Of a stretch of 6,747 bases of DNA, positions 1 to 6,747 are shown in pieces; the first letter of the stretch is position 1, and every line of letters begins with the position of its first letter. The position numbers were made by a program, and so were the translations under genes. Source of the stretch: an uncultured Prevotella sp. (GTDB lineage: Bacteria > Bacteroidota > Bacteroidia > Bacteroidales > Bacteroidaceae); assembly GCA_937892695.1 (NCBI GenBank), contig CALBJK010000061.1, positions 1 through 6,747 of the forward strand, written 5' to 3'. The notes under the pieces were generated by a model that searched no databases, was not told the DNA's origin, and worked only from the letters and a program-made list of their open reading frames with translations.

Positions 1-1588
1 TGGCAGCTGGAATCCCAAAATGCTTGAGGGCAGCTCGTCGCAGGGACAGTCGTACGCCATGTGGTGGCGTTACTTCGAAGGCATACGCCAGTGCAATGTC
101 TTTCTCACAAACATCGACAATTCAAGTGTCGTAGACGACGCGACAAAAGAGCTGTGGAAGGGAGAGGCCTACTTTATGCGTGCCATGCTCAACTTCTTCC
201 TCGTGCGCAGCCACGGACCTATTCCTATACTCGACCATGTGGTGAATGTCGACGACGACCTTACCCATTTCCCTCGTAACACCTTCGACGAGTGTGTCAA
301 CTTCATTGTTGAGGACTGTCAGAGGGCAATGGACCGTCTGCCTATAATGTATGTGACGGGCAGCGGCCAGACCGCCGACCAGAAGTATGGCCGCGCCACC
401 AAGATGGCAGCCATGGCTCTGAAAGAGCGCATGCTGCTGTATGCGGCAAGTCCGCTATTCAACGGCAATCCTGACTATGCCGACTACAAGAACGAGGATG
501 GCACGCTGCTTTTCTCTCCGGAAGACAAATCGAAATGGCAGAAGGCTGCTGAGGCTGCACGTGAGTGCATCGACGCAATTGAAGCCAATCCTACTCTTTA
601 CGGACTTTATTACTCGTCAGACCCGAAGGACGGCTACAAGAATTACATGGAGCTGTTCCTGCCGTCGAACAAATGGAATAAGGAATATATCTTTGCCCGC
701 AACTGGGGCACGGGTTACAGCAACAACATCCATCAGGAAATGTGCATGGCTCCAAATGGTATGGGAGGCTGGAGCGGACTGTGCCCGACTCAGGAACTTG
801 TCGACGAATATGAGATGGCCGACGGTTCGACACCGATCACCCATGACGCTCACGGCAACGTCGTCATCAACCGCGAGAGCGGGTACACTGAGAGCGGATT
901 CGCGGCCGAGGAGGGCGACCACTGGCCTGCAGGTACATTCAACATGTATGTCAACCGCGAACCGCGTTTCTATGCCACCATCAACTTCTGCGGCCAGCAG
1001 TGGCGCGGACGCAAACTCGAATTCTGGAAGGACGGCATTAACGTCTCGAAGGTGGACTATACCTCAACCGGTTATCTGCTCCGTAAGACTGCCGACGAGA
1101 ACGTAGACCCGGTAAAGGGTACTGGCGGTACTGTCGAGTCGGCCATATTCTTCCGTGTGGGTGGTGTCTATCTCGACTATGCCGAGGCTCTTAACGAGGC
1201 ACAAGGACCGGTGGCCGATGTCTACAAGTACGTGAACGCCATACGCAACCGAGCCGGACTGCCCAATCTGAAAGAAGGACTCAGCCAGGACCAGATGCGC
1301 GAACGCATACGCCACGAGCGTCGCATAGAACTTGCCTTCGAGGCCGGCAACCGCTACTTCGACTGCCACCGCTGGAAGATAGCCATGCAGACCGACAACG
1401 GATACATGCACGGAATGAACATCACGGGCGACTATAACAAGTTTTTCACTAGGAGCAATGTGGGCGAACCACGCGTGTTCACGCTGAAGCACTATCTGTT
1501 CCCCATACCTCAGAACGAGATAGACAACAACATCGGACTCGTGCAGTCGCCTTACTGGGTAAACCCAAACAGCGCCAACGCAAACTGA
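1..1588 (+). CDS. SusD/RagB family outer-membrane glycan-binding lipoprotein, 5' partial
   Basis: SusD-like proteins are surface lipoproteins that cap a SusC TonB-dependent porin and hand it glycans or peptides. The reading frame is open from base 2 through the first ATG at base 20, so that ATG is internal and the true start, signal peptide and lipobox Cys are off the window; by family length roughly 100 residues are missing. Counting from the ATG at 20, family hallmarks are YFEGIRQCNVFL (18-29), the first TPR-like helix with WKGEAYFMRAMLNFFLVRSHGPIP (46-69), GRATKMAAMALKERMLLYAASPL (124-146), then the C-terminal SusD domain with VYLDYAEALNEA (383-394), NAIRNRAGLP (406-415), IRHERRIELAFE (430-441), RYFDCHRWK (445-453) and the closing KHYLFPIPQNEID (490-502). 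The C-terminus is intact and ends at TGA 1586-1588. A susC partner is expected just upstream. The substrate cannot be told from sequence. The family call is secure. Confidence 0.96.
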   Translation, partial: GSWNPKMLEGSSSQGQSYAMWWRYFEGIRQCNVFLTNIDNSSVVDDATKELWKGEAYFMRAMLNFFLVRSHGPIPILDHVVNVDDDLTHFPRNTFDECVNFIVEDCQRAMDRLPIMYVTGSGQTADQKYGRATKMAAMALKERMLLYAASPLFNGNPDYADYKNEDGTLLFSPEDKSKWQKAAEAARECIDAIEANPTLYGLYYSSDPKDGYKNYMELFLPSNKWNKEYIFARNWGTGYSNNIHQEMCMAPNGMGGWSGLCPTQELVDEYEMADGSTPITHDAHGNVVINRESGYTESGFAAEEGDHWPAGTFNMYVNREPRFYATINFCGQQWRGRKLEFWKDGINVSKVDYTSTGYLLRKTADENVDPVKGTGGTVESAIFFRVGGVYLDYAEALNEAQGPVADVYKYVNAIRNRAGLPNLKEGLSQDQMRERIRHERRIELAFEAGNRYFDCHRWKIAMQTDNGYMHGMNITGDYNKFFTRSNVGEPRVFTLKHYLFPIPQNEIDNNIGLVQSPYWVNPNSANAN

Positions 1589-1616
1589 TGCAGTAGCTGA
1601 CATTTCATAGATAATA

Positions 1617-1681
1617 AAAGGGCTGTGCCAAGCCGGCAATGGAAGAGATACTTTTTCGTTTCCGGTTAGGTACAGCCTTTT
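1617..1681 (+). terminator. Probable intrinsic terminator downstream of the susD-like gene
   Basis: Bases 1617-1629 (AAAGGGCTGTGCC) pair with 1669-1681 (GGTACAGCCTTTT) over 13 positions with two G-T wobbles. Inside this stem CCGG 1633-1636 can pair with CCGG 1662-1665, and a weaker inner stem GAAGA/TTTTC may follow. The right arm ends in four T and is followed by T-rich sequence (to about 1689). The element starts 28 bases after the susD stop, where a terminator for the SusCD unit is expected. The left arm begins with A residues, so it could also work from the other strand. The loop is larger than in a textbook terminator, so a dispersed hairpin repeat is an alternative. Confidence 0.7.
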
Positions 1682-1811
1682 GTTATTTTCGATATTGCGT
1701 CCTTCTGTCTTGTAATTACCATCTAATCGGTCATAGGCCTTCTGCCTGTTCACATGCAATTGGCATACAGATTCCTTTTTGTCTTGTCACAGACGATGAC
1801 ATACCGCTGTC

Positions 1812-1840
1812 TTTGCGCCAAAAAAACATAAATAATTTTG
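1812..1840 (+). promoter_or_regulatory. Candidate Bacteroidetes-type promoter P1
   Basis: TTTG at 1812-1815 and TAATTTTG at 1833-1840 match the Bacteroidetes -33 (TTTG) and -7 (TAnnTTTG) elements. The 17-base gap is slightly shorter than the usual ~19-21, so this is the weaker of two candidates. An A-tract (1820-1827) lies between the elements. It would start a transcript about 125 bases upstream of the 1082-codon gene. Confidence 0.4.
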
Positions 1841-1867
1841 TGGTATGGACTAATTGCCGTAACTTTG
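1837..1867 (+). promoter_or_regulatory. Candidate Bacteroidetes-type promoter P2, best placed for the AlbA_2 gene
   Basis: TTTG at 1837-1840 is followed after 19 bases by TAACTTTG at 1860-1867, an exact fit to the Bacteroidetes TTTG / TAnnTTTG consensus with normal spacing. Transcription would begin near 1872-1876, giving a leader of about 100 bases before ATG 1973. The -33 TTTG is also the last half of the -7 box of P1, so the two sites overlap. No other promoter-like site is seen before the licD-like gene, so it may drive all three downstream genes. Confidence 0.55.
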
Positions 1868-1972
1868 TTAGCATTAACCTGTCTGGTATAATCGGCCGGT
1901 CTACAGGGACAAAGGTAATGACAATATGACACCATTCCGCGACAGTATGCGGCAAAATCATTTGACGACGAC

Positions 1973-4900
1973 ATGGAACTTGAAGAGGGAAAAATCTATA
2001 CTTTTAACGTAAAAGGGGTAAGGGAGACCGACCGTGCCGCTTACTATGTGCTTGACGGAGGCGACGAGGAGCTGTCTGTCAAGCAGTACGCTTTCCAGCG
2101 CGAGCATGGAATTGTCCCGAAAGAAATGCAATGTCTGGTGAAGGGTTTCAACGGGAATGTACCCATTCTAGTCCAGAATTTGACCCAGGTAATCGGTATG
2201 CTCTATAAAGAGGGCGACGAGCATTCGTTCACAGTCAAGGAAGACCGCCGGAACGAAGGCTACTACGAGCTGCGCGACGGCAACGGTCTGCTTTTCAGGT
2301 TGACAGATTACAAAGGTACGGTTCTGAACAAATTCCAGAAAGTAAATTGCCGCGTCACCCGTATCAATGGCATAAAGGTGGAGCTGGAACTGGTGTCAGA
2401 CAACGATAATATTCCTTTTTTCACGCTTGAAGACGTGCTGTCCCGCACCTCCCTTGACGAAAAAGAACAGCGATGGGTGGCTCTGATATTCAAACGTGCA
2501 AGGCTGCTCGCCGACGTGAGACTCGACTATGATGCAGGCAAGAGTACGTGGGTGCTCAATGCCATAAGTCTTGTCAGCCGCAACATGCAGGACTGGATAA
2601 GGTCGGATGTCAATCATAAGATGATAATACTCAATGCCTATCACGACGTATGCCTGATGCTTCTGGAGAAGACGACCTTCCTCGACGGTTTTGACGACAC
2701 CGAACGGCGCAGGTATCAGCAGAGACTCTCGGGCAACATCCAGCAGAGTGAGGACTACATCGAGACCATGCGGCTGATGGAGACAGGCGAGTATGCAGCC
2801 AAGGTGGACGACATACTGTCAAGTCTTGAAAACTCGGGATATCTTTATCAGCCCGAACGCAAACTGCGCATACTGATGTGCATATTCTCTATCAAGAAAG
2901 AAATAATGGGCGACAAGATGCAGAGCATCTTCGGTTCCATACTTTCGCGCAGTCAGGAAAACTGGATGGACGAACCGTTCCGCTCGGCTTTCCTCACAAC
3001 CATTGGCATGTACATCGCAGGTAACGCTGAAATGGCCAACCACATGACCGATACGTCGTCGCCGGAGAACATGCAGAGCATTAAGAACATCATAAAGGCC
3101 ATTGCCATCAAGCTGCTCCTGACAGACAGTTCTGACGAGACGGCCATGCACATCAACCGGTCAATGCTCTACCGTTACGCTTCGATGCTGGCAAGCAATG
3201 CCACATACGCCGACAGCCTTATCAACAAAGCTTACAAATGTCTGTTCACGTGCTTCAGTCCTAAGCTCGAATTCACGTGGAGCGAAGTAGGGAGGATGGA
3301 CACTTACGTGCTGTGCAACACTTTGGCCACCCGTCCGCTCACCGGGCTTATAGCCGAAGCTCCTACTTTCGATAACGGAAGAGCCCAGCTACAGCTGACC
3401 GAACAGGCCATAACGCTCTCTCCGCTGCATCACTCTAAGGATATGAAGAAGGCATTTCCGGACAAGGTATTCACGTGGAAGGACATACACGTCTACCTGA
3501 ACGGAGGACTGAAGGAGAAGGTCAGCGAAAACAGCAGCGATATATCCCAGTTCGACCGCATGTGGCACGAGTTGGAACTGTCGCTCTTCGAAAAAGTAAG
3601 ATACACAGCTGTGAAGAAAAGTGCGCCAGAGGATGGCGACACCGTCTTCATATACATTACAGGCAAGGACAAAAACGACCCGATGGTGTATAATTGTGCC
3701 ATTGACGACGACGACTATGAGGGGCACGGACAAATCACGGTAAAGGACTTTGTTCATTATAATATGATACATAGCAGCCTTGAGTCGTTCCAAAGCAGCG
3801 AAGGCAAACCCTTGTTGCTGGAAGCAAAAGTGAAATATAAGGACGATGATACCCTGTCGTTTGACGCTCTCGACTGTATGGGCGAATTTATCTACGATAC
3901 GGTCAAGGTTGGCGACCATGTGTCGTGCAAGGTGACAGCTTCTGTCGGTTTCAACAGCTCGCTGTGCATCACCGAGAACGGATACACGATTAAAGTGTTC
4001 TTCTCGCCTAAATATCCCAAGCCGCTATTCGGTTCTTTCATCGAAGCCGAAATAACCAACAAATATCCAAACGGCAACGTAACCGGACAATATACCGGAA
4101 ACGACGGAACCGAATTTAAAGAAGTCGAGGCTTTCGAGAGACTGATTGCCAGCTACAGTTCGGGTGAGCACGAAGCCGAAGAAGGCGAAGAGGAGAGCGA
4201 CGACGATACCAAGTCGGCCGAGATGCTGCTCGAACCAGAATATGTGCGCGAGCTGATAAACATTACCGACCGCCAGGCTTTGATACACAAGAAGCTAAAA
4301 GACACGTTCAACTATCTGGAGCTGAGCCGGATACTCTCTTTGCTTCTCGACGACGGCAGCACAGCCGAGTACTTCTCGCGACGTATGGAAATAGTGAAGA
4401 TGCTCTACAACTTCTCTGTCAACGGACGCATCGACATGACTGAGCTTAACCTGCAGTACGAACGAAACAAAGACATAATACACAATTTCCCAGATATGGA
4501 AGGCCGGCTGCAACAGTTGAAAATAATAAGCAAGATGGACGAGCCATGGCAGGACGAAGGACTATGGAAGCTGACGCAGACTACACGCGACAGCGAAATA
4601 CGGGAACTGGCCGAAACCGTACTGGCATACAACATGTTGCGCAATATAAATATGCCGGAGCAGTGTACGGCTCTCAAAGCCCATGTCAACAAACTGCTCA
4701 ATCTTTCTATTAAAATGCCGGAGACGGTCTATATTGGTGAGGAAGACCAGATTACCGAGTTCAAGACATCCATCGTCTATCCGCCTGACAACAACATGGC
4801 ACCGAACATAGAGCAGCAGACCGATGAAATACTGCGCGTGATATGCGGATTCATGAATGCCCGTGGCGGTACGCTATATATCGGAGTGAACGACCACGGC

Positions 4901-5221
4901 ATCGTTTCCGGACTGTCCGAAGACATCAAATGGTTCGGGGGCGACATGCACAGCAGTAAGGACAAGTTTGCACAGCATATTGTCAACAATGTAAGGCGAC
5001 ATCTTGGTGTAATGGCCAACGAGTATCTTGACGCGCAGTGGCAGCAGAAGGGCGGCAAGATGGTGTACACGCTCGATATAAAACCCTCTCGTGACATAGT
5101 GAAGTGTGATGGAAAATGCTGGGTAAGGCAAGGTTCTGTCACGACTGAAATATATCCCGCCGACATGCGTAAGTTTAAGGAAAAGCGAGAAAGAGACTTC
5201 GGAATGACAGAAGAACAGTAA
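1973..5221 (+). CDS. Large multidomain protein of unknown function with C-terminal Schlafen AlbA_2 domain
   Basis: The 1082-residue product is recognisable only at its C-terminus (about 921-1068). This is an AlbA_2 (Schlafen-type, often labelled RNA- or DNA-binding) domain: GEEDQITEFKTS (922-933), the helix EILRVICGFMNA (952-963), GGTLYIGVNDHGIVSGL (965-981) and CWVRQGSVT (1049-1057). E924, E929 and D974 lie near the places of the three acidic residues needed for RNA cleavage in Schlafen nucleases; this is inference. Residues 1-140 look like two similar beta-rich, possibly OB-like segments, each opening with E-G-x-x-(Y/H)-(T/S)-F-x-V-K (5-14, 80-89). Residues 150-540 are mainly helical, 545-710 again beta-rich, 731-745 a very acidic linker, and 751-915 helical. 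No signal peptide or membrane segment is seen, so it is probably cytoplasmic. ATG 1973 is the first start after the in-frame stop at 1919-1921; no Shine-Dalgarno is present, as usual here. The gene ends 16 bases before the CDP-ribitol synthase gene. Substrate and role are unknown. Confidence 0.9.
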   Translation: MELEEGKIYTFNVKGVRETDRAAYYVLDGGDEELSVKQYAFQREHGIVPKEMQCLVKGFNGNVPILVQNLTQVIGMLYKEGDEHSFTVKEDRRNEGYYELRDGNGLLFRLTDYKGTVLNKFQKVNCRVTRINGIKVELELVSDNDNIPFFTLEDVLSRTSLDEKEQRWVALIFKRARLLADVRLDYDAGKSTWVLNAISLVSRNMQDWIRSDVNHKMIILNAYHDVCLMLLEKTTFLDGFDDTERRRYQQRLSGNIQQSEDYIETMRLMETGEYAAKVDDILSSLENSGYLYQPERKLRILMCIFSIKKEIMGDKMQSIFGSILSRSQENWMDEPFRSAFLTTIGMYIAGNAEMANHMTDTSSPENMQSIKNIIKAIAIKLLLTDSSDETAMHINRSMLYRYASMLASNATYADSLINKAYKCLFTCFSPKLEFTWSEVGRMDTYVLCNTLATRPLTGLIAEAPTFDNGRAQLQLTEQAITLSPLHHSKDMKKAFPDKVFTWKDIHVYLNGGLKEKVSENSSDISQFDRMWHELELSLFEKVRYTAVKKSAPEDGDTVFIYITGKDKNDPMVYNCAIDDDDYEGHGQITVKDFVHYNMIHSSLESFQSSEGKPLLLEAKVKYKDDDTLSFDALDCMGEFIYDTVKVGDHVSCKVTASVGFNSSLCITENGYTIKVFFSPKYPKPLFGSFIEAEITNKYPNGNVTGQYTGNDGTEFKEVEAFERLIASYSSGEHEAEEGEEESDDDTKSAEMLLEPEYVRELINITDRQALIHKKLKDTFNYLELSRILSLLLDDGSTAEYFSRRMEIVKMLYNFSVNGRIDMTELNLQYERNKDIIHNFPDMEGRLQQLKIISKMDEPWQDEGLWKLTQTTRDSEIRELAETVLAYNMLRNINMPEQCTALKAHVNKLLNLSIKMPETVYIGEEDQITEFKTSIVYPPDNNMAPNIEQQTDEILRVICGFMNARGGTLYIGVNDHGIVSGLSEDIKWFGGDMHSSKDKFAQHIVNNVRRHLGVMANEYLDAQWQQKGGKMVYTLDIKPSRDIVKCDGKCWVRQGSVTTEIYPADMRKFKEKRERDFGMTEEQ

Positions 5222-5237
5222 AAAAACAAAGAATAAT

Positions 5238-6605
5238 ATGAAACGCAATATAGCCGTAATACTTGCAGGAGGAACAGGCACCCGGCTGGGAATGTCTACA
5301 CCGAAGCAATTCTACAAAGTAGCAGGGAAAATGGTTGTGGAACATACGGTCGACGTGTTCGAACGCAATCCGCGAATCGACGAAATAGCCATTGTCTCCA
5401 ACCCCATGCTCATTTCCGACTTTGAGAATATCGTCCTGCACAACAAGTGGCGCAAAGTCAAGAAGATACTCAAGGGAGGAAAAGAACGCTACGATTCGAG
5501 TCTTTCGGCCATACGTGCCTACGAAGACGAGGATGTAAACCTGATATTCCACGACGCTGTGCGTCCGCTCGTGAGCCAGCGTATCATCGACGATGTGATA
5601 GACGCTCTCTCCACCCACGATGCTGTCGACGTAGCTGTGCCTTCGGCTGACACCATCATCGGAGTCGACGGCGACTTCATCCATTCTGTTCCCGACCGGT
5701 CGAAGCTGCGACGGGGGCAGACACCGCAGGCTTTCAGCATAGACGTGATACGCAGCGCTTATGACAAGGCCCTGCGTGACCCGGCCTTCAAGACAACCGA
5801 CGACTGCGGAGTGGTGCTGCGTTATCTGCCCGATGTGCCGGTCTATGTTGTCAAGGGCGAGGAGAGCAACATGAAGCTCACTTATAAAGAGGATACATTT
5901 ATGCTGGACAAGCTGTTTCAGCTGAAGAACACGCAACCCGACAATACTGACATCGAGAGCATTGATTTCGGTTCTCGTGTAGCTGTGGTGTTCGGAGGCA
6001 GCTACGGCATCGGTGCCGACATTGTGCGTATGCTTGTCAATCGCGGTGCGCAGGTGTTCTCGTTCTCACGCGGAACAACCGGTACTGACGTAGGTAATAA
6101 GGATTGTGTGGCCGAAGCGTTGAAGAAGGCTGCTGGCGAGGCCGGACACATCGACTATGTTATATGCACCGCCGGAGTGCTCAACAAGGAGCCTCTTGCC
6201 GCAATGGACTATTCGACAATCGTCGCCGCAGTACAGACCAACTATATGGGGACAGTCAACGTGGCTCTCCAGTCATATTCTTATTTGCGCCGAACCAGCG
6301 GACGGCTCATCTTCTTTACATCGAGTTCGTACACCCGTGGGCGCGCTTTTTACAGTATCTACTCCTCTACCAAAGCTGCCATTGTCAACTTTGTGCAGGC
6401 CGTAGCACAGGAGTGGGACGACGACGGAATAAAGGTGAACTGCATCAATCCAGAGAGAACAAAGACTCCGATGAGAGTGAAGAACTTCGGAACCGAACCC
6501 GACGACACCCTTCTGCAACCCGAGAAAGTGGCCGAAGCCACCCTCCGGACTTTGGTTTCCGAATACACAGGACAGGTAATTGACGTAAGAAGAGAAAAGA
6601 AATGA
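5238..6605 (+). CDS. bcs1: Bifunctional CDP-ribitol synthase: ribitol-5-phosphate cytidylyltransferase fused to SDR ribulose-5-phosphate reductase (Bcs1/Acs1-like)
   Basis: Predicted to reduce D-ribulose 5-phosphate to D-ribitol 5-phosphate with NADPH and activate it with CTP to CDP-ribitol in the cytoplasm. Residues 1-230 are an IspD/TarI cytidylyltransferase: LAGGTGTRLG (9-18), PKQF (22-25), GGKERYDSS (80-88), HDAVRP (105-110), RGQTPQAF (159-166), TDD (187-189) and NMKLT (211-215) with the phosphate-binding Lys213. After a short linker, residues 245-451 are a short-chain dehydrogenase: GGSYGIG cofactor loop (253-259), Arg278 after the second strand (suggests NADPH), CTAG (310-313), Asn335, Ser362/363, Tyr375-xxx-Lys379, and NPERTKTPMR (404-413). 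Domain order and length fit Haemophilus Bcs1/Acs1 (about 470 residues). A plain isoprenoid IspD is about 230 residues and lacks the SDR half, so MEP-pathway IspD is unlikely. The ATG at 5238 follows an A-rich leader 16 bases after the AlbA_2 gene; the stop overlaps the next start. Assignment to ribitol rather than another polyol phosphate rests on family similarity. Confidence 0.93.
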   Translation: MKRNIAVILAGGTGTRLGMSTPKQFYKVAGKMVVEHTVDVFERNPRIDEIAIVSNPMLISDFENIVLHNKWRKVKKILKGGKERYDSSLSAIRAYEDEDVNLIFHDAVRPLVSQRIIDDVIDALSTHDAVDVAVPSADTIIGVDGDFIHSVPDRSKLRRGQTPQAFSIDVIRSAYDKALRDPAFKTTDDCGVVLRYLPDVPVYVVKGEESNMKLTYKEDTFMLDKLFQLKNTQPDNTDIESIDFGSRVAVVFGGSYGIGADIVRMLVNRGAQVFSFSRGTTGTDVGNKDCVAEALKKAAGEAGHIDYVICTAGVLNKEPLAAMDYSTIVAAVQTNYMGTVNVALQSYSYLRRTSGRLIFFTSSSYTRGRAFYSIYSSTKAAIVNFVQAVAQEWDDDGIKVNCINPERTKTPMRVKNFGTEPDDTLLQPEKVAEATLRTLVSEYTGQVIDVRREKK

Positions 6606-6747
6606 CTGATTATCTGGAACAATATAAGGACACCGTGCTGCGCCGCTGCCAGCTGAAACAACTTGACATTCTTGAAGAAATAGACCGGATATGCCGTAAG
6701 TACGACATAGCCTATTGGCTCGACGGCGGGACACTGCTCGGAGCAGT
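6602..6747 (+). CDS. LicD-family phosphotransferase, 3' partial
   Basis: LicD proteins have a nucleotidyltransferase fold and move phosphocholine, ribitol phosphate or similar groups from a CDP-activated donor onto glycans. Forty-eight codons are visible before the window ends. The start is ATG 6602, whose ATGA overlaps the TGA of the CDP-ribitol synthase, implying translational coupling. The N-terminal helix ending in QLDILEEIDRICRKYDIAYW (residues 20-39) and the motif YWLDGGTLLGA (38-48) are the classic LicD opening. The expected metal-binding aspartates of the later WDDD-like motif lie beyond the edge, so activity cannot be judged. Given the coupled CDP-ribitol synthase, ribitol-phosphate transfer to a surface polysaccharide is the most economical role; phosphocholine transfer is less likely, as no choline uptake or activation gene is visible. 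Confidence 0.9.
   Translation, partial: MTDYLEQYKDTVLRRCQLKQLDILEEIDRICRKYDIAYWLDGGTLLGA

Noticed and set aside
20..22. ATG at 20 as the true start of the susD-like gene
   Set aside because: The frame is open to the window edge, and the protein would lack the signal peptide, lipobox and first helices that SusD proteins need.
1064..1759. 231-codon antisense frame over the 3' end of the susD-like gene
   Set aside because: It crosses the terminator and is antisense to highly conserved SusD motifs; no domain is seen.
1887..1892. TATAAT as a sigma70 -10 box
   Set aside because: The Bacteroidetes primary sigma factor does not use this consensus, and no TTGACA-like box lies at the right distance upstream.
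1639..1929. 96-codon + strand open frame in the intergenic space
   Set aside because: It starts inside the terminator hairpin, runs through both promoter candidates, has a cysteine-rich, low-information composition unlike its neighbours, and resembles no family I know.
1918..1929. Three-codon upstream frame (ATG ACA ATA TGA) in the leader of the AlbA_2 gene
   Set aside because: Too short to separate from chance; no sign of attenuation structure around it.
5238..5930. Housekeeping IspD of the MEP isoprenoid pathway
   Set aside because: The C-terminal SDR fusion with a complete catalytic site and the adjacent LicD gene fit CDP-ribitol synthesis much better.
5175..5936. 253-codon antisense frame over the CDP-ribitol synthase gene
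   Set aside because: The + strand is firmly assigned by many IspD motifs; the antisense frame has no recognisable motif and arises from codon bias.
1..6747. CRISPR array, tRNA/rRNA genes, insertion sequence or integrase
   Set aside because: No regularly spaced repeats, cloverleaf or rRNA signatures, transposase motifs or terminal inverted repeats were seen on either strand.

Overview
The window looks like chromosomal DNA of a gut or oral Bacteroidales bacterium, most likely of the Prevotella/Bacteroides group. Three things point there. It carries a SusD/RagB-type outer-membrane glycan-binding protein. Its promoter-like sequences fit the Bacteroidetes pattern (TTTG at about -33, TAnnTTTG at about -7). 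Its start codons sit in A-rich leaders without a Shine-Dalgarno sequence. The genus cannot be fixed from sequence reading alone. All recognised genes lie on the + strand.

Left part (1-1588): the 3' part of a susD-like gene whose N-terminal signal peptide and lipobox lie outside the window. It is the end of a SusC/SusD-type nutrient uptake locus. A large hairpin followed by T-rich sequence (about 1617-1681) closes this unit. The 384-base intergenic space (1589-1972) otherwise holds two overlapping Bacteroidetes-type promoter candidates that would drive the next genes.

Middle (1973-5221): one very large gene of 1082 codons. Only its C-terminal ~145 residues are recognisable, as a Schlafen AlbA_2 (divergent AAA_4 / 'RNA-binding domain') module. 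The remaining ~920 residues are beta-rich, possibly OB-like segments and long helical segments that I cannot assign to a family. This is the least understood gene in the window.

Right part (5238-6747): a 455-residue fusion of an IspD/TarI-type cytidylyltransferase with a short-chain dehydrogenase, the architecture of Haemophilus Bcs1/Acs1, a CDP-ribitol synthase. It overlaps by ATGA the start of a LicD-family gene that runs off the window. Together they suggest D-ribulose-5-phosphate -> ribitol-5-phosphate -> CDP-ribitol, followed by LicD-type transfer of ribitol phosphate onto a surface glycan. This parallels the human ISPD/CRPPA plus fukutin/FKRP pathway. The AlbA_2 gene lies only 16 bases upstream of the synthase, so the three genes are probably co-transcribed. 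Why a putative nucleic-acid-binding protein leads a ribitol-phosphate cluster is the main open question.
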